DNA of 64,000 bases from Agrobacterium albertimagni AOL15 (GTDB lineage Bacteria; Pseudomonadota; Alphaproteobacteria; Rhizobiales; Rhizobiaceae): contig NZ_ALJF01000023.1 of NCBI RefSeq assembly GCF_000300855.1, positions 124,001-188,000 on the forward strand, given 5' to 3'. The position numbers and the translations under genes were made by a program. Shown here piece after piece: positions 27,647-35,755 of the stretch. Within the stretch, counting starts at the first letter, position 1. Each line of letters begins with the position of its first letter. The notes below the pieces were generated by a model. The model had not been told where the DNA came from. It worked only from the letters and a program-made list of their open reading frames with translations, and did not search any database.

Positions 27647-27830
27647 GTTCTTACCTTCATGTCGTGGCGGCCGTGCTCGGACAGCCGGTGTTTTCCCTGA
27701 GCACGACGCCGGAATTGATTTTCCCGGACGTGGCTGCGTCGCAATTCGTCAACAATCTGCCAAGCAAAACGGCGCCGGACTGACAGGAGCCACACCTCGG
27801 TGTTCTCTCGTCGATCCCGCGCGGCTTAGC

Positions 27831-27915
<85 letters not shown>

Positions 27916-28063
27916 GTCCAAAAGCGCATGTCGCATTCGCGCATGGCCCCTCCGGAGCGCGCGTCTCTATAACACCCGTTTTCCCGCACGCAAAGGAAAA
28001 ATGACAGTCTTGCAGGGCGCTCGCAGCCCGCTTCACGGCATTGCAGCCGGCGAATGGCGCGGC

Positions 28064-28636
28064 TCAGTAGAGCGGCTCCTCGTAGAGTGGCTCGCCGTCG
28101 AGCATCAGGGCGCGAATCTGCGCCTGCCCTGTCTCCGAAACACGAACCGCGACCGAAACCCGGCCCTGGTTCCGGCCATCCTCGATCGGCTTGCCCTCGC
28201 CTTCAGGCACGTAATAGCGCTCTATGCCATAGGAGACCGTCAGGTTTCCGGTCTGCCACACCCACTCATAGATCGTGACGGGCTGGGAGACCAGGACCAC
28301 ACTACCCTCCTGCGACGCAAGCGGATCGAAGGACGCCTCGGAAACACTCCAGAAGCCGTCCGTTTGCGGCTTCAAGCGGACATGGAGACGGGCAACCTCC
28401 CCGGCTTGAGGCTTCGGCCCGGTGATCGAGTCTATGGACACCAACGAAATATCATAAGTGAGCACCACATAATCACCGCGCAGCAGATCACGCGGGTCGA
28501 CTGGCGCCGTCTTCAACAGCACCTCTGTTCCTGACCGCAATATGCCCGCGCGTCCCTCGATCATGTAGCCGAGGATAGCCGTCTGCAGGAGAGCGACGAA
28601 GAGTGCAGCGGCGGCAAAGGGTCTGGCAGCGATCAT
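28064..28636 (-). CDS. GDYXXLXY-domain membrane protein
   Basis: A 190-residue protein with one N-terminal membrane helix near residues 8-27. The family motif R-G-D-Y-V-V-L-T-Y-D-I follows near residue 55. The remainder is predicted periplasmic beta-rich sequence. GDYXXLXY proteins usually accompany a DUF2157 membrane protein, exactly the neighbour here, and the start codon overlaps the DUF2157 stop by 4 bp. Function is unknown. Confidence 0.85.
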   Translation of the reverse strand: MIAARPFAAAALFVALLQTAILGYMIEGRAGILRSGTEVLLKTAPVDPRDLLRGDYVVLTYDISLVSIDSITGPKPQAGEVARLHVRLKPQTDGFWSVSEASFDPLASQEGSVVLVSQPVTIYEWVWQTGNLTVSYGIERYYVPEGEGKPIEDGRNQGRVSVAVRVSETGQAQIRALMLDGEPLYEEPLY

Positions 28637-29742
28637 GACTTCACCTCTGCGGCAGGACGGGAGAAGCGTTTCTCGAGGCGGATGACCACGAAGGCAAGCA
28701 CAGCCACCACGAGACCGGAGAGGAGGAAGAAGGCGGATGTGCCGAGAATGCTGTCGATCGTCTCGTAGGAGAGGTAGAGAATTTCCGCCGCGAATGCCCC
28801 GTAGGCAAGCAAACGCACCGCGCCATTGTCACGACCATCCAGGGCGATGGCGGCAATCGAGAGCCCCAAAATGATGATGCCGAGCACAGCGATGGACACC
28901 GCATCCACCGCACTTCCCTGCACATAGGCGAAGCCGCTCATCGCAATGATCAGGGTGTAGAAGCTGGCAGACGCGCCAAGCCTGCGATGCAGGTCCAACA
29001 GAGGCGAACGCGGCAGCGTCAGTGACAGGAAGAGAAGCGTCGCGACGACGGCCACAACGAGGGCGTAGAGCTCGCCCCGCTCAAGTATGACCATCCACCA
29101 GATCCAGGCGAGGAGAAGCATGTAGCCGAAATGCTTGGCCCGGTCCGCGGCCGTCCAGCGCGACAGGCCAAAGACCAAGGCCGCCCCGAATGGCGGCCAC
29201 CAGGCCCAGAGGCCATGGCTGCCGACATCCCAGCCGAAACTGTCGAAACCGCCGCCAAAAGTGACGAGCGCGAGCGCACCGGTCACGACAGCCAGAGCGC
29301 CTGACCGGAAGAGGGCCGCCGAGACCGCAGCCACCGAAAACCACAGGAACATCGCGGAGAATGTATCGCCCGAAAGGTGATACAGCTGGCCGATCAGCGC
29401 GATCGCCCCACCGAAAGCCGCAGAGCCCAGCACGAGCGAGGCGGCCGCAATGCGGTCGGCGCCGCGGCTTCTTGCAAGCAGCGCCGCCAGATGAAAGATC
29501 CAGATCAGACCGATGATGCCGGCGACTTTGGTCAGCCGGGGAATCAGTTCCCAGTTGGCCGCGATCAGCATCAGCAGAGATGCCGCGATGAGGACCGCGG
29601 CGAACATCGACAGGATCGAGCCCATGCTGAAGCCCGAGCCGCGGCGATCCACGTCATCGAGCAGCCTTGTGGCCGCGGTGGCGTCGATCAGCCCCCGCTT
29701 GACCCAGTCGTCGAGGTCGCGCTTCAACCTGCCTCTGTACAT
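28633..29742 (-). CDS. DUF2157 multi-pass membrane protein
   Basis: A 369-residue protein starting at the ATG at 29742 with AAGGGGGC upstream. It opens with a cytoplasmic DUF2157 region (W-V-K-R-G-L-I-D-A-T-A-A-T-R-L-L near residues 12-28) followed by about ten hydrophobic segments. The open frame extends 45 codons upstream as an unusually Cys-rich stretch, which I reject as coding. It forms an operon with the GDYXXLXY gene. Function is not known. Confidence 0.83.
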   Translation of the reverse strand: MYRGRLKRDLDDWVKRGLIDATAATRLLDDVDRRGSGFSMGSILSMFAAVLIAASLLMLIAANWELIPRLTKVAGIIGLIWIFHLAALLARSRGADRIAAASLVLGSAAFGGAIALIGQLYHLSGDTFSAMFLWFSVAAVSAALFRSGALAVVTGALALVTFGGGFDSFGWDVGSHGLWAWWPPFGAALVFGLSRWTAADRAKHFGYMLLLAWIWWMVILERGELYALVVAVVATLLFLSLTLPRSPLLDLHRRLGASASFYTLIIAMSGFAYVQGSAVDAVSIAVLGIIILGLSIAAIALDGRDNGAVRLLAYGAFAAEILYLSYETIDSILGTSAFFLLSGLVVAVLAFVVIRLEKRFSRPAAEVKS

Positions 29743-29904
29743 CTGCCAGCCCCCTTGAAATCGAAGGCAATCTGAAACGACACAGGCAGAAAAACAAGCC
29801 GCAAGACACAGGGAGCAGCAAAGCCAGCCGCCCATGCAAGAACCGCATGCCTTCCATGCTCTTTTTGCACTGCACAAAGTCGTACGTGTCGCCTATATTC
29901 ATTC

Positions 29905-30060
29905 TCAACAGAGCGACGGAACTTCTGGCGCTTCTTCTTCGACCCGCTCACTCCTCCTCCCAGAGCGGGATCGATTGGCCAACGACACTCCTCCTCCCAG
30001 TCGTTGGTCTGCAAAAATGACGCTCACCGGACCTCCTCCCCCGGTGAGCGTTATTTTTTT
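29905..30060 (+). ncRNA. Small RNA with three CCUCCUCCC-loop hairpins (alpha-r14/cuckoo type)
   Basis: Three hairpins in a row each present CCUCCUCCC in the loop. Hairpin 1 has arms CCCGCTC (29943-29949) and GAGCGGG (29963-29969), motif at 29953-29961. Hairpin 2 has a 10-bp stem, 29977-29986 with 30000-30009, motif at 29990-29998. Hairpin 3 has an 11-bp stem, 30020-30030 with 30041-30051, motif at 30032-30040, and is followed by TATTTTTTT as an intrinsic terminator. The design matches the alphaproteobacterial alpha-r14 (NfeR1-like) and cuckoo RNAs, which repress mRNAs through unpaired anti-Shine-Dalgarno loops. The 5' end is an estimate from a CTATAT -10 at 29893-29898; no good -35 was found, so the RNA could begin nearer 29935. 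Confidence 0.82.
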
Positions 30061-30314
30061 GTCTTCTCCCCACTTCTGACAGCCTTGTACTGCGGCCTGC
30101 CGTATGACCTGCCCAAATGCGATGCACGATGGGATCTGAGGCAAACGCACAAAAAATCATCGGTTAACAATGAGTTAAATCGATTGATATGCGCAAGACG
30201 CATGGGTGCTCTGCCACATTATGTCTTCAATGATTTCGCATTGCAGCATATATTCAGAGCAACAAATTCGAAGGGGCCCACAGACGGGTCCAAACCACCA
30301 AAGAGGTAGACCCC

Positions 30315-30461
30315 ATGAACATCGCTCGCTCGCTCAACAATTGGCGCAAGTATCGTCAGACCATCACCGAACTCGGCCGCATGTCGGACCGCGAACTGCG
30401 TGACCTCGGCATTGGCCGCGAAGACATCCGTCGCGTTGCCCGTCACGCCGTCAACGGCTGA
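30315..30461 (+). CDS. DUF1127 small Arg-rich protein
   Basis: A 48-residue protein with AGAGG 8 nt before the ATG. It carries the DUF1127 signature: N-N-W-R-K-Y-R-Q-T followed by L-G-R-M-S-D-R-E-L-R-D-L-G-I-G-R-E-D-I-R. Related small proteins in Rhodobacter (CcaF1) and Agrobacterium act in RNA turnover, phosphate or carbon regulation. In Rhodobacter the gene is co-transcribed with CCUCCUCCC-loop RNAs; here such an RNA lies 254 bp upstream and the gene's own terminator has the same core loop. The 30061-30314 stretch upstream presumably holds its promoter; I see no clear hexamers in it. Confidence 0.9.
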   Translation: MNIARSLNNWRKYRQTITELGRMSDRELRDLGIGREDIRRVARHAVNG

Positions 30462-30495
30462 TTGGTCCCGACTTCGGTCGGGTACAGAATAGATA

Positions 30496-30528
30496 AACCC
30501 CGGATCTCCTCCCAGATCCGGGGTTTTT
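30496..30528 (+). terminator. DUF1127 terminator with CCUCCC loop
   Basis: A perfect 12-bp stem, AACCCCGGATCT (30496-30507) and AGATCCGGGGTT (30514-30525), closes the loop CCTCCC and is followed by TTTC. With the last two stem bases the loop reads CTCCTCCC, the same anti-Shine-Dalgarno core as the upstream RNA. It could yield a stable 3'-end RNA fragment. Confidence 0.85.
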
Positions 30529-30549
30529 CTTTGTCTGCATGGATATCGG

Positions 30550-31515
30550 TCAGTCCTCGCGGACCGAGACGATGACATCGTGAATGAGCTTCAGAACCGC
30601 CGGTGCGTCGATCTCGGTGCAGATCTTCTGGCTCGGCAGGTCGCCATCCCAATCGGAGGGACCGAATCCACGACCATCCGGCTTCTGGATCGTCTGGCCA
30701 TCGGCAATGCCGCCGCAGACCACCCGGATGACGCCGCTGCGGGTCTTGAAGAGTTCCGGCGCCACGACATAAACGCAGGCGCAGCTGTCGTGAACGACCA
30801 TGCCGTCGTCGACCAGCCCCTCGTAGAAATCGATATAGAACTGGGACAGGTCGAACAGCAGGCGCGCGCGGCTGGTGCCGGCGGCGTCTCGGATGTCTGC
30901 AAGTTGCGAACGCGTCATCACCGTCTGCATGGTCACGTCGAGGCCGACGACGACGACCGGCCAGCGGGCGGTCATGACCACATCGGCTGCTTCCGGGTCA
31001 CCATGGATATTGGCTTCGGCGGCCGGCGTCACGTTGCCGTTGACGTCGAAGGCGCCGCCCATGATGACGATCTCCTTTACAAGATCGACGATCTCGGGGT
31101 CTTCCTTCAGCGCATTGGCAAGGTTCGTCATGCGGCCGACGGCAACGATGGTCACCTCGCCCGGATTGGCGCGGACCGTTTCGACGATGAAGCGATGGGC
31201 CGGGCGCGGATCGGGATGGACATCCGTCACCTCGGGCACGCCGATATTGCCGAGGCCATCATCGCCATGGATGAATTTCGGCGGCGCATGGCTCACGCGA
31301 TGCGGAATGAAAGTCTCGCCAGCACCGCGCGACACGGGTGAATCGATCTTCCATTCACGCTTCAAGAACAGAGCGTTGCGGGTGGTCACATCGATCTCGG
31401 CATTGCCGAAGACCGTGGTGACGCCAAGGAGGTCGATGTCAGCATGATGGTGCAGGAAGAGGAGCGCCATGGCGTCGTCGACGCCAGGATCCGTATCGAA
31501 GATGACTTTATGCAT
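30550..31515 (-). CDS. Inosine-uridine-type nucleoside hydrolase
   Basis: A 321-residue enzyme cleaving the N-glycosidic bond of nucleosides. The Ca2+-binding signature D-T-D-P-G-V-D-D-A lies at residues 7-15. Further family residues are in V-G-R-M-T-N-L-A near 126, V-I-M-G-G-A near 148 and the N-x-x-x-D-P-E-A-A region near 168. A late H-D-S-C-A-C segment holds a likely active-site Asp. It lies alone between the DUF1127 gene (convergent) and the GFA gene. Confidence 0.92.
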   Translation of the reverse strand: MHKVIFDTDPGVDDAMALLFLHHHADIDLLGVTTVFGNAEIDVTTRNALFLKREWKIDSPVSRGAGETFIPHRVSHAPPKFIHGDDGLGNIGVPEVTDVHPDPRPAHRFIVETVRANPGEVTIVAVGRMTNLANALKEDPEIVDLVKEIVIMGGAFDVNGNVTPAAEANIHGDPEAADVVMTARWPVVVVGLDVTMQTVMTRSQLADIRDAAGTSRARLLFDLSQFYIDFYEGLVDDGMVVHDSCACVYVVAPELFKTRSGVIRVVCGGIADGQTIQKPDGRGFGPSDWDGDLPSQKICTEIDAPAVLKLIHDVIVSVRED

Positions 31516-31580
31516 GAAGTTGGTCGTCCTGTATCAGGGAAGCGCGTTACATATCCCAATCCCGGTGAACGGGAAAGCGA

Positions 31581-32033
31581 TCAACCCGATGTTTGCGCAA
31601 ACTCGCCCATGAGCTTGGGAAAGTCCTCCATCGGCGGGAATTGCGCGTAGCTGTGCCGCGCTGGCAGCGTGACCCAGGGCAGCTTCTCAGAGACGCAGGT
31701 CTCCATGAAGGGGGCGAACTCAGCCGTGCTGTCGAGCATGGTGGCGCGGATGTTGATCAGGGGGCCGAAGAGTTCGGCCCGGGTGAAGATCCAGCTTAGG
31801 CAATGGGGGCAGAAATGATGGCGCAACTCGCCGTGCATGCCACCGATCACGGGCTCAAGGCCTGCAATCTCGACGCAGTCCTGCGAAAAGAGCGCACCCA
31901 GCGAAAAGGCGCTGGCCGTCATTCGCTGGCAGCCCTTGCAATGGCAGGCCATGGTCATCAGCGGCCGGCCCTTCACCTTGAGCGTCACCTGCCCGCAGCG
32001 GCAACTGCCGTGGTCTTCGTCTCCAGCTTGCAT
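31581..32033 (-). CDS. GFA-family (glutathione-dependent formaldehyde-activating) protein
   Basis: A 150-residue protein with the zinc-binding Cys pattern of the GFA domain: C-R-C-G-Q near residue 11, C-H-C-K-G-C near 31, and the late H-F-C-P-H-C near 77. A true glutathione-dependent formaldehyde function is not implied for most family members. It lies at the 3' end of the cob run, 33 bp after cobM, on the same strand; a functional link is not evident. Confidence 0.87.
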   Translation of the reverse strand: MQAGDEDHGSCRCGQVTLKVKGRPLMTMACHCKGCQRMTASAFSLGALFSQDCVEIAGLEPVIGGMHGELRHHFCPHCLSWIFTRAELFGPLINIRATMLDSTAEFAPFMETCVSEKLPWVTLPARHSYAQFPPMEDFPKLMGEFAQTSG

Positions 32034-32066
32034 GGCCCTTCTCCTCTATGAGCAGGCGATATCCAA

Positions 32067-32849
32067 TCAGCCCGCCTTGGCGACCTTCTTCTTGCCGACG
32101 TTTCTCAGCACATGGCTGAAGCCGGCATTGTAGAGATCGCTGTCGCGGAACTCCACATGACCGAAGACCTTGCCGACCATGATCAGAGCCGTGCGGGTGA
32201 TCTTCGCCTTGCGCACTTCCTCGGCCATTTCCTTGAGCGTGGTGCGGATGAAGAGTTCGTCCGGCCATGTCGAACGATAGGCGATCACAACAGGGCAATC
32301 CTCGCCATAATAGGGTGTCAGCGTATCGCGGATATGCGTGAGGTTGCGGATCGACAAATGAATCGCGAGCGTCGCCCTGGATTTCCCGAGAATGTCCAGC
32401 GTCTCGAATTCCGGCATCGAGGAGGCCTTCATCTCGGTGCGGGTGACGATCACCGTCTGGGCGATCTCCGGCAGCGTCAGTTCGGTCTTCAACCGTGCTG
32501 CGGTCGCGGCAAAGGCCGGCACACCCGGCACGACGTCATAGGGAATGCCGAGAGCATCGAGCCTGCGCATCTGTTCAGCGATCGCGCCGTAGATCGATGG
32601 GTCGCCGGAATGTACGCGCGCGACATCCTCTCCGCGTTCATGAGCGGCGACCATGTCGGCGACGATCTCGTCGAGATGCATTGGGGCGGTGTCCTTGACG
32701 ATGGCGCCCTCAGGTGCTGCCTCGACGATCTCTTGCGGCACCAGCGAGCCGGCATAGAGGCAGACCGGGCAGCGCTCGATGAGGCGCAGGCCGCGTACGG
32801 TAATGAGATCGGGGGCTCCGGGGCCGGCGCCAATGAAATAGACGGTCAT
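32067..32849 (-). CDS. cobM: Precorrin-4 C11-methyltransferase CobM
   Basis: A 260-residue SAM-dependent methyltransferase of corrin ring synthesis. The start M-T-V-Y-F-I-G-A-G-P-G-A-P-D-L-I-T-V-R-G is the family signature, with H-S-G-D-P-S-I-Y-G-A near residue 80 and P-G-V-P-A near 107. It overlaps the cobJ stop by 4 bp (ATGA), so it is part of the CbiX-to-cobM run. Length is normal (250-260). Confidence 0.95.
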   Translation of the reverse strand: MTVYFIGAGPGAPDLITVRGLRLIERCPVCLYAGSLVPQEIVEAAPEGAIVKDTAPMHLDEIVADMVAAHERGEDVARVHSGDPSIYGAIAEQMRRLDALGIPYDVVPGVPAFAATAARLKTELTLPEIAQTVIVTRTEMKASSMPEFETLDILGKSRATLAIHLSIRNLTHIRDTLTPYYGEDCPVVIAYRSTWPDELFIRTTLKEMAEEVRKAKITRTALIMVGKVFGHVEFRDSDLYNAGFSHVLRNVGKKKVAKAG

Positions 32850-34861
32850 GCTTCATTTCCCTTCATGCCACTGTCTGCCTTCCCCGAATAACCACGCGGC
32901 GTGTAGACCCAGGTCTTGCCGTCGCCGGTGGTCACCGTCCGGCTCTCCGACGACCCCACCACCACGACGGTCAGCATGTCGACGTCGTCGACGTTCAATT
33001 CTCCAAGCGGAACGGTACGGACGTTTTCTCCTTCACGGCCAAGATTGGTGGCGAGGATGACGGGGGTCGTGGCCGGGCGATATTTCAACAATTCATCGCG
33101 GGCATAGGCGAGCTGTGTCCGACGCTTCATCGAAACGGGATTGTAGAATGCGATGACAAAATCGCCCTCGCCTGCCGCCTTCACTCGGCGCTGGATATGC
33201 TCCCAGGGGGTCAGAAGATCCGAAAGCGAGATGGTGCAGAAATCATGGCCGAGCGGCGCGCCGATGCGGGCAGCGGCACCCTGCAGGGCGGAAATACCGG
33301 GCGAAACCTGAACTTCGATCCGGCTTGCGTCATCGGTGATGCCGCCCTTGTCGAAGAGTTCGAAAACCAGCGTCGCCATGGCATAGATACCGGCATCGCC
33401 AGAGCAGACCAGCGCCACGGTCTTTCCCTCACCGGCCAGTTCCATAGCATGCACGACGCGGGCCTCTTCCTTGCCGAGATCGAAATCGTGGCGGGTCTTG
33501 CCATCGGCAAGCGGCCCGAGCAGGTCGAGATAGAGCGAGTAGCCGACGAGATCAGTGGAGGCTTCAACCATGCGCGAGACCTCGGGCGACCGCCAACCTT
33601 CCGAGCCCGGGCCGATACCGACGACGAAGAGCGTGCCGCGGGCACGGCCTGTTGTCTTCGGGTCGATGATATCAGCGGCCCTCGCAATCGCAGCCGTGGC
33701 ACCCTTCGATTTGATCTTTTCGACGACGAGTTCGCCGGACGTGCCGACAGCCGCAAGCGCTGCCCCTTCCGCCACGCCGTGACAGCCGACTTCGGCAAAA
33801 ACCACCTCGGACGGGTTCTTCAGGCGCGGTGCCTCGGCTTCGAGCGTGACTGCGTTGAAGAAGCGGGCCGGCACGCCGAAATGGGCGGCCACGGCATGGA
33901 TCGCCGTCTCATCCGCCTTCAGGTCGATCGAGCACACTGCAGCGATACTTTCCTTGGCGAAACCACCCTTGGCGAGCGCTTCCTCGGCGAGCGCGATGGC
34001 TTCTTCCGGCTTTGCATGGCGCTCGCAGCCCATGCCAAGCACCAGCGTCTTCGGGTGATAGACGAGTTCCAGCTCGCCTGCGGTCTTCTGTTGGTCGGTC
34101 ACGGAGAGCGTCACGCGGGCCTCTTGTTGGAATGGGAGTCTTGATTGAATGAGCCAGTCGGCGATTGTCGGAACGGCACCCCCCTCTGTCACTTCGTGAC
34201 ATCTCCCCCACAAGGGGGGAGAGTGGGCGCTCGTTTCGACGCCGGTCTCACCGGCAACATCGGCGGTGTTTCGCTCTCCCCCCTTGTGGGGGAGATGGCC
34301 GGCAGGCCAGAGGGGGGTAACCGCAATGCCATCAACGACGAGCCGCACGCCAGCGCCCGCGACAAGCTCTGCCATCACGGCCTTGGCTTGTTGATGATTG
34401 CCCAGCACATAAGCCTCAGGCGGCTGATCCAGCGCCACGCCAAACTTGAGATCCCCAGCCGTAGTGATCGCGGCGTGGGCACCGAGGGCGGTCGCAATCC
34501 GCCGTGCAAGATCGTTGGCACCGTGGTGACCGCCGAGAAGCGGCACCACCGAGGAGCCGACCTCGGCGACGGCAAGAACCGGCGGTTCCGCGTGTTTGTC
34601 TCGGAGTAGCGGCGCCAACAAGCGGATCAGAGCGCCTGAGGCCATGACGGCGATGATCGGCCGACCGGCAGAGAACAGGGACTGGAGATGATCCTTGGCG
34701 GAGGTGAAGCTGACATCCGGATCCGTCACACGCGCTGCCGCGCCATGCAGCTCGCCGGACACTTCCAACGCAATCTGGCGGCCGAGCTGGCGGGCTGCGT
34801 CACTCAGGATGACAATGGCAGGTGTCGCCACCGAGGGCGCAGATGTGGAAAGCCCCGACAT
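32846..34861 (-). CDS. cobJ: CbiG-CobJ fusion with an in-frame repeat insertion
   Basis: A 671-residue fusion starting at the ATG at 34861, which overlaps the cobI stop by 1 bp (TGATG). Residues 1-180 resemble the CbiG N-terminal region, including G-H-H-G-A-N-D-L-A near 120. Residues about 182-228 are encoded by a palindromic repeat and are alien to the family. Residues 229-410 continue as the CbiG C-terminal part (L-G-M-G-C-E-R). From about 425, V-G-I-G-P-G-S-E begins the precorrin-3B C17-methyltransferase CobJ/CbiH, with S-G-D-A-G-I-Y-A-M near 490. CobJ makes precorrin-4; CbiG opens the lactone in the anaerobic pathway. The insertion lies in the variable middle of CbiG, so the enzyme may tolerate it. 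Confidence 0.9.
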   Translation of the reverse strand: MSGLSTSAPSVATPAIVILSDAARQLGRQIALEVSGELHGAAARVTDPDVSFTSAKDHLQSLFSAGRPIIAVMASGALIRLLAPLLRDKHAEPPVLAVAEVGSSVVPLLGGHHGANDLARRIATALGAHAAITTAGDLKFGVALDQPPEAYVLGNHQQAKAVMAELVAGAGVRLVVDGIAVTPLWPAGHLPHKGGERNTADVAGETGVETSAHSPPLWGRCHEVTEGGAVPTIADWLIQSRLPFQQEARVTLSVTDQQKTAGELELVYHPKTLVLGMGCERHAKPEEAIALAEEALAKGGFAKESIAAVCSIDLKADETAIHAVAAHFGVPARFFNAVTLEAEAPRLKNPSEVVFAEVGCHGVAEGAALAAVGTSGELVVEKIKSKGATAAIARAADIIDPKTTGRARGTLFVVGIGPGSEGWRSPEVSRMVEASTDLVGYSLYLDLLGPLADGKTRHDFDLGKEEARVVHAMELAGEGKTVALVCSGDAGIYAMATLVFELFDKGGITDDASRIEVQVSPGISALQGAAARIGAPLGHDFCTISLSDLLTPWEHIQRRVKAAGEGDFVIAFYNPVSMKRRTQLAYARDELLKYRPATTPVILATNLGREGENVRTVPLGELNVDDVDMLTVVVVGSSESRTVTTGDGKTWVYTPRGYSGKADSGMKGNEA
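34178..34318. repeat. Palindromic repeat inside cobJ (family B)
   Basis: A 141-bp element bounded by ACCCCCCTCTG (34178-34188) and its inverse CAGAGGGGGGT (34308-34318). Inside are a GTCAC-TTC-GTGAC dyad and TCTCCCCC/GGGGGAGA arms in both halves. The right half is shared with repeats in the cobH fusion and cobN. Its length is exactly 47 codons, so it keeps the cobJ frame. Confidence 0.85.
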
Positions 34862-35598
34862 CAGTCCTCGCTTCCAAGCGTCTTGGCGAGCGCCGGATGC
34901 CAACGCTCGTCGCCCTTGTAGATCAGGATCATCGAGAAATAGGGGGCGGTATCGTTTGCCACATCGGCCAATGGCGTGAGCTTCTGTTCGGCAAGGCTGA
35001 CGCGCTCGGCATAACCCGCCTGCGCTGTCAGCCCGAGGCTTTCGATCAGCGCACGGATCCGAACGAAATGCCGGCCGAGTTTGATAATGGCGACGGCGCC
35101 GGAGGCCTCGATCCGGGCGGCGAGTTCGTCATCCGAGAGAGGTCCGGGCAGCACCGTCAACACGTCGTTGCGGGCCGCGAGCGGCCTCCCCAGACCCGCG
35201 GCCGCGGCCATCATCGAGGACACGCCGGGGACCACCTCGGTCGGGTAACGATCAGCCAACCGCTCGAAGAGATACATGAAGGAGCCGTAGAAGAAGGGGT
35301 CGCCCTCGCAAAGAACCGCCACATCCGAGCCGGCATCGAGATGATGCGACAGCGTCTCGGCGGCCTTCGTGTAGATATCCTGGGCCGGAAAACGCTCGAC
35401 ACGCATCGGCACGATGATCGGCACCTCCAGCTGGGCGGCGGTGAGATAAGGGGCCGCGATCTGGCGGGCAAAGCTCGGCCCGGTATCGGGCGCCGGATAG
35501 GCGACAACGGAGCAGCTCGTCAGGATTCGATGCGACTTCAGCGTCAGCAGCTCCGGATCGCCGGGGCCAAGGCCAAGGCCGTAGAGTTTACCGATCAT
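34861..35598 (-). CDS. cobI: Precorrin-2 C20-methyltransferase CobI
   Basis: A 245-residue SAM methyltransferase converting precorrin-2 to precorrin-3A. It starts at the ATG at 35598, beginning M-I-G-K-L-Y-G-L-G-L-G-P-G-D-P-E-L-L-T. A longer open frame reaches into a RIME repeat and is not used. The G-D-P-F-F-Y-G-S-F motif near residue 103 and P-G-V-S-S near 126 are family marks. Its stop overlaps the start of cobJ by 1 bp. The 157 bp upstream to cobL hold a RIME element. Confidence 0.95.
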   Translation of the reverse strand: MIGKLYGLGLGPGDPELLTLKSHRILTSCSVVAYPAPDTGPSFARQIAAPYLTAAQLEVPIIVPMRVERFPAQDIYTKAAETLSHHLDAGSDVAVLCEGDPFFYGSFMYLFERLADRYPTEVVPGVSSMMAAAAGLGRPLAARNDVLTVLPGPLSDDELAARIEASGAVAIIKLGRHFVRIRALIESLGLTAQAGYAERVSLAEQKLTPLADVANDTAPYFSMILIYKGDERWHPALAKTLGSED

Positions 35599-35624
35599 GT
35601 ACGCTGCTCCTTGCTTGGCACTTT

Positions 35625-35743
35625 GCCCCTCATCCCCCTGCTGGGACCTTCTCCCCGTGAACGGGGAGAAGGGGGCACGACGCCAGCCACGCTGGCCTTC
35701 TCCCCGCATGCGGGGAGAAGGTGGCGGCAGCCGGATGAGGGGC
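35625..35743. repeat. RIME-type element between cobL and cobI
   Basis: A 119-bp element with perfect 11-bp terminal inverted repeats, GCCCCTCATCC (35625-35635) and GGATGAGGGGC (35733-35743). It contains two internal palindromes. One has arms CCTTCTCCCCGT and ACGGGGAGAAGG. The other is a perfect 26-bp palindrome at 35696-35721 with a GCATGC centre. The layout matches the Rhizobium-specific intergenic mosaic element (RIME), two large palindromes in about 108 bp. It separates cobL from cobI, so read-through RNA would form strong stems. Confidence 0.88.
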
Positions 35744-35755
35744 AGCGGTTCAAAC

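Noticed and set aside
29743..29877. Cys-rich 45-codon extension of the DUF2157 gene
   Set aside because: No ribosome-binding site, odd composition, and the family start fits the ATG at 29742.
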